A stretch of 64,000 nt of DNA from an uncultured bacterium (GTDB lineage Bacteria > Verrucomicrobiota > Kiritimatiellia > CAIKKV01 > CAIJXV01), in contig CAIJXV010000005.1 in NCBI GenBank assembly GCA_903824675.1, forward strand, positions 1-64,000, in the 5' to 3' direction. The translations under genes and the position numbers were made by a program. The first letter of the stretch is position 1. Every line of letters starts with the position of its first letter. A model generated the notes under the pieces. It did not search any database. It was not told where the DNA came from and was given only the letters and a program-made list of their open reading frames with translations. Below are positions 26,791 through 35,703 of the stretch, in pieces.

Positions 26791-29700
26791 GGCTCCGCCT
26801 CCACCCTCAGGTCGTCCAGCACAAGAGGCCCCCCTGTGCCATCCCTGATATTAATGGCTCGCAATCGGGCCGGGGTGTCGTCTTTGAACTTGAGTCCAGT
26901 CAATTTTTCGATGCCGTTCACGTAAAGATTCCACGTCTTGGTAGCGTAGTTCTGCTCGACTTTGAGCGCGACCCACTGGGATACGAGTAGCGTGTTTGAA
27001 GCGGCAACCCACGTTCCGCCTCCCTGGCCATCTCCGTCAAAGGCGACGACCCCTGCAGTCGCATTGAAACTGACAAGCGCGGTGGCCCCACTGGGCAGGT
27101 TGGTGGGCGGCACGGTTTGTGTTGGGTTCCAGTAGACCCATGTCTCCGCCGTGACAACGGTAGCCGTCGAAGCCAATCCATGGACGTATGTCGCGGCGAG
27201 GCCGGCACTTTGCACGGCTTGGAAACCGGATCGGGCGGCAAAGGATTGAACGGCTACCCCTTCTGTCGCCGTCCACCCTTGCTGACCATCCAGAATGCCC
27301 GCAACATAGCCGTTCGTGCTTTCAAACCCGGCGGTGAAGGGCAGTATCGAATTGAGCATGTGTAAGGGGTCTGTCCCAAACACATGGACTTCCGCGCCGT
27401 CGGAAATGCCGTCGCCATCCGTGTCCGAGTTAGTGGGGCAGGTTCCCGCATGGAACTCGTCAAAATTGGAGAGCCCGTCTAGGTCGAAATCCGCCCCCAG
27501 TTGCCAGATCGCCACCACCTGGTTGCTAGACCATTCCATCCCATGGACCCGCACGTCGTCCATGGAACCTGCCCAGTAATTCGAAGGCGTCGCCCCGGTG
27601 GTCGCTCCCAGTCGGGGTTTCGTGGCATCCTGATCCACGTATCCGAACGATGTCCCCCACTCGAAGTTCGTCTCGGCCCTCAATATCCCATCCACGTAGA
27701 GCCGTAACGCCTGGCCGCCGTAGGTCCCCGCTATGTGCCTCCACTGGCTGTTGGTGAGCGTACAGGCATATTGTGCCGATTTGGCCCCCGATGCGCAGAT
27801 CCTGAAGGTCAACTTGCCCTGCTCGTACAGGAGTTCGTACCCGGTATTCGTGCCCACCGGCTTCTTGCTGTAGAATACTGCCGTGCCATTGGTCAAAGTC
27901 AGGCTCGGTTTGGCCCAGAGCCCCACGCTCACGTAACCCGGCTTCAGGCTGGTACTGTCATTAAACTGGACATAATCATCGGTTCCGTCAAAAGCCAAGG
28001 CGTTGCTGATCACGCCCATACCCCAACTATTGGAAGCCATGTTGCACTGCCAGCCCTGGTTCGAAGCCGACGTGGAGTCCGCCACGTTCGTCCCCGTCGC
28101 TTCGTCCAACTTCCACCAGGCACCCGGCACATCCTCCCCGCCATAGTCGGGATCAAGCCCGTAATCCAGTTCCCACCAGTCCGGCAATCCATCGTTGTCG
28201 GTGTCCGGATCAGCCAGGGTAATATCGATCCCCGTGACATTGGTGTTCAAATCCACTGGATTGTTCGCATATTCCGCCCGCGCTTCCCAATAATCGTTCG
28301 ACGCATTCCCGTTCGAGTCCCGAAAGGCTTCAACACAATAGTTCGAGTAAGGATGCAGGTGCGTGATGGCATATGAACCCGGCGCTTCCAGCACGTCGGC
28401 CCCAATAACCGTTCCATCGCCATCCGACAAGGTCGCCACGACCCAAATCACCCCCGTCTGGCCGCCAGTGTAGCCCACCGTCCCGTTGATATTCCAAGGA
28501 TGGCTTTCTTCGTCCTGAGGATCGGTGTCCGCCGCGTACTCCTCGCCGCTGGTGTATTCATCCCCATCCGGGTCCAAAGCCGCATCCGCCGCATTGGTCG
28601 GTGATAGGCCGTTTGCCGATTCCCACCAGTCCGGCAGTCCATCACTGTCAGAATCGGGATCCAGGAGCGTCACATCGACGCCGATCACGCGGTTGGTGAT
28701 CCAAAGCGAGTTGCTGGTTATTCCGTTCGCTTCCATCGCACTAAACGTCGAATTTCCGTCGCTGTCCCGGTAGGACCGAATCCAGTAGTTGGTTCCCGGC
28801 AGGTTGACAAGGCGGTACAACCCCGGCTCGCACAACACCTGGCAATGATTGGTCGCCCAACTCGTATCGTTTGTCACCGCCACCACCCAGACCATCCCGG
28901 TCTGACGTCCCGCATAGAAGATCGCGCCGGAAACATTAGGCGGGTCATTCGGGTCCAAAGGATTGTGCCCGTTCGACACCTCCCAGCCGTCACCCATGCC
29001 ATCATCGTCAGTATCGCTGTTGAGAACGTCCGTATACCAGGTGAGTTCCCCTTCCACGTAGGTCCCGCCATTAGTTCGGGCGCCACCGGGATAAACATTG
29101 GTCCCCACGACCCCACTATATCCATCCACCAGTCCGTCACTGTCGCTGTCCCGCTCGGTCATGCTCGACCCGTAAAGATATTTCTCACGCCCGTCGACCA
29201 AACCATCCCCATCAGTATCGAGGTCGGCATTCCCGGCCGCATAGAACCGCCGGAAATAATTCGTGGTCCCCGTGTCCGTCCAGAATATCGCGTTGGTCCC
29301 TGTCGTTGCGAGATTCGTGGCCGCCAGCGACCAGTCGTAATCGGAAAGGTTGGTGGTAGCGTAGATCTCCAGCCGGTTGGTAAAATCGTTCGGGTAGGCA
29401 ATTTCCAATTTGACGTTGTTCGAGACCACTGACGCCGACTGGATGATGATGTCGGTCTCCGCAGCCAGGAGCCGCATCAGCAGCATTTCCCCGCCTCCAT
29501 TGGACTTGGCGGCCATGAGCGACGCATTTGCCTCCTCCGGAACGTATACCAGTTCTTGGAGTTGACGGTCCAAAATGAGGTTATACCGGATCACGAGCCG
29601 CGACGAATCGAACATTCCTGTATACCGCCGCCAGTCATCCCCGGACCAGGCCGCACGATCCGCATCATTGAATAAAGCATAAACCCACCAAGTCGGATCA

Positions 29701-30146
29701 TAATCCCGCTCCGCCGGTAACGAGGCGATTTCTTCTTGGTTTGCATTTACAAACACCCGGTCCCGCGTCTTGGGGTCTTCCCAGACATATACAGGAAACA
29801 CCATCACTCCGTTGAGATGGCGCGGCAATAATCCTTTAAAAAAGGTTTTCGGAAACCCGGCCGGGTCAAACGGCATCGGATTCGGGTCTGCCACCTGCGT
29901 CCACCCCCAGGGCACATCCTCCGGAAAGGCGAGAGGCATCCAGGCCCATTGCTGGGCCACATAATCGGACGCCAGGTCCTGAAGCGAAGCGACTTCGTAA
30001 TCCTTATAATAGAGATAAGTATCCCAATCGTAGTACCCGGGTCGATCCAACTCACTTGGCAACTCGGCTTCTTGACCCGTCACAGAAAGAGCCACCAGTA
30101 CAAAAACCAGCACGGCTTGACACCAGCCCTTAACCCATTGCTTCAT
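26787..30146 (-). CDS. Secreted Ca-repeat and LamG-domain surface protein
   Basis: The start is set at ATG 30146, with AGGAG 6 bases upstream, giving 1,119 aa that open with a signal peptide (MKQWVKGWCQAVLVFVLVALSVTGQ). Several Asp-rich thrombospondin type 3/dockerin-like repeats follow, such as DTDGDGLVDGREKYLYG, DSDSDGLPDWWESANGL and DPDGDEYTSGEEY, which bind calcium. Two repeats of a SdrD-B/carboxypeptidase-like fold (IFYAGRQTGMVWVVA, VGYTGGQTGVIWVVA) are present. A LamG/concanavalin-like domain lies around residues 700-900. It heads the operon ending in the RHS protein and may be its anchor or carrier; that is inference. Confidence 0.8.
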   Translation of the reverse strand: MKQWVKGWCQAVLVFVLVALSVTGQEAELPSELDRPGYYDWDTYLYYKDYEVASLQDLASDYVAQQWAWMPLAFPEDVPWGWTQVADPNPMPFDPAGFPKTFFKGLLPRHLNGVMVFPVYVWEDPKTRDRVFVNANQEEIASLPAERDYDPTWWVYALFNDADRAAWSGDDWRRYTGMFDSSRLVIRYNLILDRQLQELVYVPEEANASLMAAKSNGGGEMLLMRLLAAETDIIIQSASVVSNNVKLEIAYPNDFTNRLEIYATTNLSDYDWSLAATNLATTGTNAIFWTDTGTTNYFRRFYAAGNADLDTDGDGLVDGREKYLYGSSMTERDSDSDGLVDGYSGVVGTNVYPGGARTNGGTYVEGELTWYTDVLNSDTDDDGMGDGWEVSNGHNPLDPNDPPNVSGAIFYAGRQTGMVWVVAVTNDTSWATNHCQVLCEPGLYRLVNLPGTNYWIRSYRDSDGNSTFSAMEANGITSNSLWITNRVIGVDVTLLDPDSDSDGLPDWWESANGLSPTNAADAALDPDGDEYTSGEEYAADTDPQDEESHPWNINGTVGYTGGQTGVIWVVATLSDGDGTVIGADVLEAPGSYAITHLHPYSNYCVEAFRDSNGNASNDYWEARAEYANNPVDLNTNVTGIDITLADPDTDNDGLPDWWELDYGLDPDYGGEDVPGAWWKLDEATGTNVADSTSASNQGWQCNMASNSWGMGVISNALAFDGTDDYVQFNDSTSLKPGYVSVGLWAKPSLTLTNGTAVFYSKKPVGTNTGYELLYEQGKLTFRICASGAKSAQYACTLTNSQWRHIAGTYGGQALRLYVDGILRAETNFEWGTSFGYVDQDATKPRLGATTGATPSNYWAGSMDDVRVHGMEWSSNQVVAIWQLGADFDLDGLSNFDEFHAGTCPTNSDTDGDGISDGAEVHVFGTDPLHMLNSILPFTAGFESTNGYVAGILDGQQGWTATEGVAVQSFAARSGFQAVQSAGLAATYVHGLASTATVVTAETWVYWNPTQTVPPTNLPSGATALVSFNATAGVVAFDGDGQGGGTWVAASNTLLVSQWVALKVEQNYATKTWNLYVNGIEKLTGLKFKDDTPARLRAINIRDGTGGPLVLDDLRVEAEP

Positions 30147-30335
30147 AAAGCGCTCCTGGCTCAGCCACCTGTTGTTTCCCAAACACGCGCCCGATCCCGC
30201 CCCACTGGAATTTCTCGGCACTGGCAGTACCGCCTCAGCCCTCGAACCCGATCCTTCATCAATTCCTGTCACTTTACGCTTCACACTCCGGGATGCAAAC
30301 TATATCCGTGTAAGATTGCGGGCTCTTCGGTCAAC

Positions 30336-31679
30336 TCACATCTCTTTCACCAGCGCTGCGATCCGCTCCGCGTCTTTCTTCCACGTTTCCGCAGTCATCT
30401 CCGCGCAGATGCTGAGTACCTGCTCTTTGGAACTCTTGCTTTTGCCGTCGTCATTCCCATTCGTCAGCAGCCGTGGCAGGGCTCCTTCAAGTGCCGCCCG
30501 GACTTGTTCCTGTCCCGGGCGGAAATAGTGCGTGGTAACGACCTCGACGGTCCGGTGTCCGCTGATGAGTTTGACGGTTTCAATGGGGACTCCGCGCGAA
30601 AGCGCCTCGGTGATCCACGTCGTACGGAGGGAGTGGAAATCCAGCACCGATGCCTTTCGCGCGCACTGCGCGCGTGTTGCATGGATCTTGGCATCCTTGA
30701 ATCCTGCCAGGTCGAACGCCTTCCGCAGACGCCAGGTGATGCCCTGCTGGTTCTCCATCTGCATCGCAGCCACATTAGGCCAGACATACTCGCTCTTGCC
30801 ATTTCGCCGCTCGTGGGCCAGGGCCAGTTCCCCCATGAGGTGCTCGTAGATTGGAATGCAGACCGTTTCCCCGGTCTTACTGGTCTTGATCGTGATACTG
30901 GGGTGGGGGCCCTTCATGTTCACGTCCTCCCACTTGAGCAGACAGCAATCGCCCCGCCGCATGGCCGTGCTCAGTCCGCAAACGATGATCGGACGGCAGA
31001 ACTCGTCATCCTTCACCGCATCCAGAAGCTTCTGAACTTCCGCCATGGTGAACGGCTTGCGGTGAATGTGGTGTTCCTCGTGCGCCGTGATCCCATCGAA
31101 AGGATTCCGCAGAACCCCGTATTCGACCTGAAGGAACTTGAAGATAGCCCGCATGCGTTTCAGGGAATCGTTCCAAGTTTTCGGCGCTACCTTACGGCCG
31201 GCCTCCACTTCCATGAATCCCCGAGCCATCTCACGGGTCACCTGAGCGGCCTCTAATAATTCTGGGTTTTTCACCTGGACATATTCCACGAACCGTTTGA
31301 TCGTGGCATGCACATCTGTGACGTAGCGGGGGTGGAGTGTCCGTCGTTTCTTGGGCATCCGATCCCAGGCGCTTTGAAGGTCGGCAATAGGGAAGGTGAG
31401 GATCTTCGAACCGTACTTGATCTCGTGAAGGTTCTGAACCAGAGATTCCGCTGACTTCTGGCTCCGGGCGTCTGTGATCAACTGCTCCAGCTTCGATTGC
31501 GCCTGACCACGGGACCGCTCGAACGCCGTGTCGCCTTCCTCACGCAAAGATTCCGGCGGCAAACCCTTGACTTCTACGCCTAAATTCGTAGCATACCGGT
31601 TCCCATTGACCATGTATGCACCATACCACCATTTGGACTTGAGAGTGCCATCCGGTTTCCGTCGGAGTTCCAGGGGCAT
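30336..31679 (-). CDS. Tyrosine recombinase (integrase) of the element
   Basis: The 447-aa protein has an N-terminal arm/core-binding part (HPRYVTDVHATIKRFVEYVQ near residues 120-140) and the catalytic domain with Arg in LSTAMRRGDCCLLKWED, His-x-x-Arg in DFHSLRTTWITEAL, His in ISGHRTVEVV, and the nucleophile Tyr in THYFRPG. AGGAGG lies 5 bases before the ATG. The gene is 124 bases from tRNA-Gly and is transcribed away from it. It would insert and excise the element on its left; tRNA genes are usual targets. It is the strongest sign of mobility here. Confidence 0.9.
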   Translation of the reverse strand: MPLELRRKPDGTLKSKWWYGAYMVNGNRYATNLGVEVKGLPPESLREEGDTAFERSRGQAQSKLEQLITDARSQKSAESLVQNLHEIKYGSKILTFPIADLQSAWDRMPKKRRTLHPRYVTDVHATIKRFVEYVQVKNPELLEAAQVTREMARGFMEVEAGRKVAPKTWNDSLKRMRAIFKFLQVEYGVLRNPFDGITAHEEHHIHRKPFTMAEVQKLLDAVKDDEFCRPIIVCGLSTAMRRGDCCLLKWEDVNMKGPHPSITIKTSKTGETVCIPIYEHLMGELALAHERRNGKSEYVWPNVAAMQMENQQGITWRLRKAFDLAGFKDAKIHATRAQCARKASVLDFHSLRTTWITEALSRGVPIETVKLISGHRTVEVVTTHYFRPGQEQVRAALEGALPRLLTNGNDDGKSKSSKEQVLSICAEMTAETWKKDAERIAALVKEM

Positions 31680-31687
31680 TGTGACCT

Positions 31688-31956
<269 letters not shown>

Positions 31957-32096
31957 GCATAGATACACAAAAGAGCCCTTTTAGGCAGTCAAATTGTCAC
32001 CAAATTATCAACAGAATTCCTTCCCTTCGGAATCGGTCAATAGTTAAGAAAACGGATATTGGCGCCCATCTGCACAGCACCCAGCCAGTCCGAGGC

Positions 32097-32140
32097 GAAA
32101 AAACGCCAGCTCCCCCTATTACGGGAATCGCCGGCGTTCC
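32097..32140 (-). terminator. Rho-independent terminator on minus strand
   Basis: Arms 32102-32107 (AACGCC) and 32133-32138 (GGCGTT) pair, with an inner GC/CCC-GGG stem, and on the minus strand the hairpin is followed by six T (32098-32103). It follows the short minus-strand frame that ends at 32157, which otherwise has no clear start. Confidence 0.65.
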
Positions 32141-32156
32141 AGGTTTAACGACTCAC

Positions 32157-32336
32157 TCAACCCGCCTGCTCCATGCAGCGGACCAGCCGATAGCTCCGCG
32201 TCATCCAGTTTGAACGCACCTGTCGCGCCCAATCCGGTTCACGGACCGCGCTATCTGCGTCTTCGCCCCAGGCTTCCCGAATACCATCGGCTGCCTCTCG
32301 GCGTATCGTATAGTTATAATGCGTTTTGATGACTTC
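32157..32336 (-). pseudogene. Probable gene remnant on minus strand
   Basis: An open frame of 59 codons ends at 32157 just before a terminator. Its composition is protein-like (REAADGIREAWGEDADS, DWARQVRSNWMTRSYRLVRC) but it has no ATG, GTG or TTG start with a ribosome site; a stop lies directly upstream. It may be the 3' end of a gene cut by recombination at the island edge. No family recognised. Confidence 0.3.
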
Positions 32337-32366
32337 TTAAGGAGGTGGGGTAGACTAGGGAGATTG

Positions 32367-32390
32367 ACCTGTGGAACGAATTCCACAGGT
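32367..32390. promoter_or_regulatory. Perfect 10-bp inverted repeat upstream of the Mrr gene
   Basis: ACCTGTGGAA, four bases, then TTCCACAGGT. It lies 160 bases before the Mrr start and lacks a T run on either side, so it fits an operator better than a terminator. GGAGGTGGGG sits 20 bases before it without a start codon in range. Confidence 0.45.
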
Positions 32391-32551
32391 GGCGGAATGG
32401 GTGCTATAGCGACATATTCCACCGTCGGAATGGAGTTATTTCGCCTGCCTATCTTCCAGAATTGAAAGATGCGGGATCCGGGGTCCTCCTTGACGGCAGG
32501 GTGGGTGGGTGTCAATATGACGGGGATCGCAATGCAAAAAAGAGGCTCTTA

Positions 32552-33430
32552 ATGGCTATTAAAAAAGAAGGCACGCAGTTTCTCCGCTGGTTCGGACCTT
32601 TACTCGATGCGCTTCGTGCATTGGGAGGGTCTGGTACTCCAGAGGAAGCGGTGGACAAAGTCGCTGAACTCTCCAAAGTGCCGGAATCAATACAGAATGA
32701 ATTGATGGAATCCGGGCAACCCAGGTTCAGGAACCAAGTGGCTTGGGCGCGATTTTATTTAAAACGGGAAGGCTTACTCGATTCTTCAACACGCGGAGTT
32801 TGGCGACTGACAGAGAAGGGGCAGAAGACGAACCTGACCTATGCTCAGGCGCAGGAAATATTCCGTAAACAGGTCAAGATTGATTCGGATGCGCGAAAAG
32901 AGAAGGCCAAAGAACATCCATCTGAACCAGAACGGGATACCCCCGAAGAAGTTGACCTGACCATTGCTGCGGATTATCGGGATCGGCTCTTGGAAACGAT
33001 TCAAGATCTCCCTTCTGGCGGGTTTGAGCGCCTATGTCAGCGGTTATTGCGCGAAGCGGGATTCCAGCAGGTTACGGTCACAGGTCAGAGCGGTGACAAT
33101 GGAATCGACGGGCATGGCATTTTGGAGCTCAATGCCTTTGTTACCTTCAAAGTTTTGTTCCAATGCAAGCGGTATAAGGGAAGCGTTACGACTTCCCAGA
33201 TTCGGGATTTCCGTGGGGCTATGGAGGGCCGGGCTGATAAAGGGATCATTCTCACCACGGGTACGTTCACGCAGGATGCCCGGCGAGAGGCGAGGAGGGA
33301 TGGAGCCCGGCCTATTGAATTGGTTGATGGTGATAAACTGGTCGATATGTTCGAGAAGCTGGAACTTGGTCTGAAACCCAAGACGGTTTTTGAAGTGGAC
33401 GATGCGTTCTTTGATGAGTTTCGCAAATAA
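32552..33430 (+). CDS. Mrr-type restriction endonuclease
   Basis: The start at 32552 has AGAGG 6 bases upstream and gives 292 aa; a TTG at 32462 would add a non-homologous stretch. The N-terminal winged-helix region (about 1-95) resembles Mrr_N: TPEEAVDKVAELSKVPE, WARFYLKREGLLD, RGVWRLTEKG. The C-terminal Mrr_cat nuclease has GGFERLCQRLLREAGF, the Asp in GDNGIDGHG and the QCKRYKG motif, which together form the PD-(D/E)XK site. Mrr enzymes cut methylated DNA and need no partner methylase. A GIY-YIG gene follows 9 bases downstream. Confidence 0.9.
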   Translation: MAIKKEGTQFLRWFGPLLDALRALGGSGTPEEAVDKVAELSKVPESIQNELMESGQPRFRNQVAWARFYLKREGLLDSSTRGVWRLTEKGQKTNLTYAQAQEIFRKQVKIDSDARKEKAKEHPSEPERDTPEEVDLTIAADYRDRLLETIQDLPSGGFERLCQRLLREAGFQQVTVTGQSGDNGIDGHGILELNAFVTFKVLFQCKRYKGSVTTSQIRDFRGAMEGRADKGIILTTGTFTQDARREARRDGARPIELVDGDKLVDMFEKLELGLKPKTVFEVDDAFFDEFRK

Positions 33431-33718
<288 letters not shown>

Positions 33719-33745
33719 TAAGGCACACGGGTGCCCAGTTGCCTA

Positions 33746-34476
33746 CAAGAATCTTGCACCTGACCGTCCATTCGTTATCGGAGCCACACGCAGTACGGCC
33801 GCGCAATTCGGGCTATTGCAACAACTTTACGATAACGGGATTTCATTTTTTCGGGGTGCGCCGTCATATCTTTCTTAACTGTGCATATAGTCGAACAGCC
33901 GAGTATGAACCTTAAGGGCTTCTGAATATCTGCTAAGTCTCCGTAATTCCACAAATCCAATAGTCCACTGACTTCGGTTGTCAGCATATCGAAAACAAGG
34001 GCAGCCGCACTGTTGTCCAACTTTCCTGTGACAGGACTTATGTCTTTCGGGAGGGGGAGCCATACCTCTCGATTTTCAGCGTACTCGCTGGCTACTTCCT
34101 CCGTTGTGGTCGGGCGTGCGCCACCCTTTGACGCGGGAGAAATGAATATCGCGTATGCCGGAGCGGTCTGGCAGATTCCCTGGACTTGAAGGGGCCGTGC
34201 TTTGGGCGATCTCATGAGCCAGAAGGTTTTGCCGGTACGGTCAATATCCGCTGTTTTTCTCTGGAATATCTTATCAACTCCTTCACGGGCATGGTCTCCC
34301 ATCACGCTTATTACACACCGGGAGCAGTTCAGTGCATCTTCAAGTAGCTGCATATTCATCCCTTTTGTCAGTAAATCCCCGTTCAACGTCGATACTCTAC
34401 TCCCGGCATCGCGGGCCTGTCTAGCCTTTCGCGGCCAGCCAGGGTCCGGTCACCAGCAAGATTCTTGCACCTGGCC
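33746..34476. repeat. 20-bp direct repeats flanking an unknown gene
   Basis: CAAGAATCTTGCACCTGACC at 33746-33765 and CAAGATTCTTGCACCTGGCC at 34457-34476 differ at two positions. Each starts with a small palindrome (CAAGA-N-TCTTG). They bracket the minus-strand gene at 33775-34353 with 711 bases between their starts, so gene plus one repeat could have moved as a unit. Confidence 0.55.
33775..34353 (-). CDS. Unknown protein in a repeat-flanked cassette
   Basis: The likely start is ATG 34353, with AAGGG 6 bases upstream (ATG 34359 is also possible), giving 192 aa. No family is recognised. Segments seen: LEDALNCSRCVISVMGDHAREGVDK, KTFWLMRSPKARPLQVQGI, TTTEEVASEYAENREVWLPLPKDIS, and a basic C-terminus with two Cys. 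There are no membrane segments. It stands between a nuclease pair and a noncoding stretch, and is framed by 20-bp direct repeats, so it is probably acquired cargo. Confidence 0.55.
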   Translation of the reverse strand: MQLLEDALNCSRCVISVMGDHAREGVDKIFQRKTADIDRTGKTFWLMRSPKARPLQVQGICQTAPAYAIFISPASKGGARPTTTEEVASEYAENREVWLPLPKDISPVTGKLDNSAAALVFDMLTTEVSGLLDLWNYGDLADIQKPLRFILGCSTICTVKKDMTAHPEKMKSRYRKVVAIARIARPYCVWLR

Positions 34477-34511
34477 TATGACAGTCGAGGTTCGCCCGGA
34501 CAACCTCGGTG

Positions 34512-34538
34512 GCGCGATTAACATCGCGCTTGTGTTTT
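34512..34538 (+). terminator. Terminator-like hairpin
   Basis: GCGCGAT, loop TAAC, ATCGCGC (34512-34529), then a T-rich run TTGTGTTTT. No plus-strand gene is seen upstream; a second hairpin (CGAGGTT/AACCTCG, about 34486-34508) precedes it. Confidence 0.5.
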
Positions 34539-34926
34539 AGACCTTGCTCGGGCACGCTTTTTTCAATGAAAGCGCTTCTTCATACTTGCCTCCTCGGGCG
34601 GGTTCCCATATTCCTGGGCCGGACACGCGGGCACTGTCGAGTCGGCCTGGATCATGGCGTTCAAGATCCGGTCGATGCCGGCGTCAGGGTCTAGCCTATT
34701 CCGCGATGCTCGGAGGCAGGTGAGACGCTGACACATGCTTCTATGTCATGAATTACGGACTACTTGGGAAATGCGATATCGAGGTCGTGACGATCGGCAC
34801 CAGCCATCCATATTCCGTGCTTAAAATCGGTGTGGATCTCCCATTAAATCCTAGATCTAACGCATTTATGCGAAATAACCCATGCGTGAGTCTCGTTATT
34901 TAGCGCTTATTGGGCTAATTCTGCAG

Positions 34927-34943
34927 TTGGCATGGCACCTGCT
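34927..34943 (+). promoter_or_regulatory. Sigma-54-type promoter
   Basis: TTGGCATGGCACCTGCT carries the invariant GG (34929-34930) and GC (34941-34942) exactly 12 bases apart, with one mismatch in each half of the consensus TGGCAC-N5-TTGCA/T. Transcription would start near 34954 on the plus strand. No gene with a ribosome site follows before the terminator at 35067. Confidence 0.6.
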
Positions 34944-34953
34944 ATTTATGTAA

Positions 34954-35094
34954 TTGTCCTAAGATTGGTTGGATAAAACGGCATGGGCCACGCGCCTTAT
35001 AAAACCGTTCCTTCTGGTCGAATGGAGTGCCAGCAGAGCAGGCGAAATAGCTCTGAAAACGCAAGAGGCCGGGTTGCCCGGCCTTTTGTGTTTT
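34954..35094 (+). ncRNA. Candidate small RNA under sigma-54 control
   Basis: Between a sigma-54-like promoter (TSS about 34954) and a strong terminator (35067-35083 stem with 7-bp arms, loop TTG, then TTTTGTGTTTT) lies about 140 bases without a convincing reading frame. The one open frame here starts with TTG, lacks a ribosome site and reads through the terminator. The transcript boundaries are inferred; no known RNA family is recognised. Confidence 0.4.
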
Positions 35095-35381
35095 AGAGGA
35101 CAATTTGCCGACGGCGGGGGGGGACGAGATTGGGAATGTGGTTGCCGCGCAGGCCTTGTTTTGCGACCTGGACTCCGCCTCAGTTGGGCACTCGACCGCA
35201 TGGCATCAGACTGCGGAATGGGCTGAAAAGGGCGACAGCCAATCAGCCGAAGAAGGCAAAAGCAGGTAACGATGTCGGGAAAGTGTTGGATCCGGATTTC
35301 TGAGGCGTTAACAGACTTTCACTTTGCCTTTTTGATGGTCTCAGACCATTACCCACGGAACTCCCGTTCCATCCTTCGTCG
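35095..35381. other. Noncoding or decayed stretch
   Basis: This 287-bp stretch has one plus-strand frame ending at 35269 with protein-like composition (VVAAQALFCDLDSASVGHS) but only a TTG start at about 35105 behind AGAGGA. No homology is recognised. It may be a remnant; nothing else is visible. Confidence 0.3.
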
Positions 35382-35605
35382 GGCGCATCTGCGATTCGGT
35401 GAAAATTCACCTATTTCCTTGATAACCGCCCCAGATGGGGCTTCGCCCGTAACCCGATTCCCCGTTGTTGTGGGCCGGGCCTCTGCGCCCGGCGTCCGCG
35501 GATCCATCTCCCGACGCCCGCCACAGAGGGCAGGCCGACATCGATTGAAAACGGTTGGGTAAACGCCCTTTAGGCGGTTTCTGTACACCGAATCGCAGAT
35601 GCGCC
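35382..35605. mobile_element. MITE-like element with 20-bp terminal inverted repeats
   Basis: The ends 35382-35401 and 35586-35605 are perfect inverted complements (GGCGCATCTGCGATTCGGTG and its reverse complement). Outside them the 12-mer CCATCCTTCGTC occurs at 35369-35380 and 35604-35615, like a long target duplication. The 184-base interior contains a GC-rich hairpin (GCCGGGC/GCCCGGC) and no supported gene. The layout is that of a small non-autonomous element. Confidence 0.5.
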
Positions 35606-35637
35606 ATCCTTCGTCCCCTGTCCGCTTTTCGACTTGC

Positions 35638-35664
35638 AATACCCCCGATAGACGGGTATTTTTA
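35638..35664 (+). terminator. Terminator-like hairpin before the TPR gene
   Basis: AATACCC (35638-35644) pairs with GGGTATT (35654-35660) and is followed by TTT. It would stop plus-strand transcription entering from the junction region before the biotin operon. Confidence 0.5.
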
Positions 35665-35703
35665 AAGACAGTTTTTGGGTAACGTCCAGCACGGGTTATA
35701 TTT

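Noticed and set aside
34969-35226. Plus-strand frame of 85 codons over the candidate small RNA
   Set aside because: Starts with TTG, no ribosome site, runs through a strong terminator.
35675-35702. TTGGGT-16-TATATT promoter-like sequence before the TPR gene
   Set aside because: It would place the start site inside the coding sequence; kept only as a possible internal-start signal.
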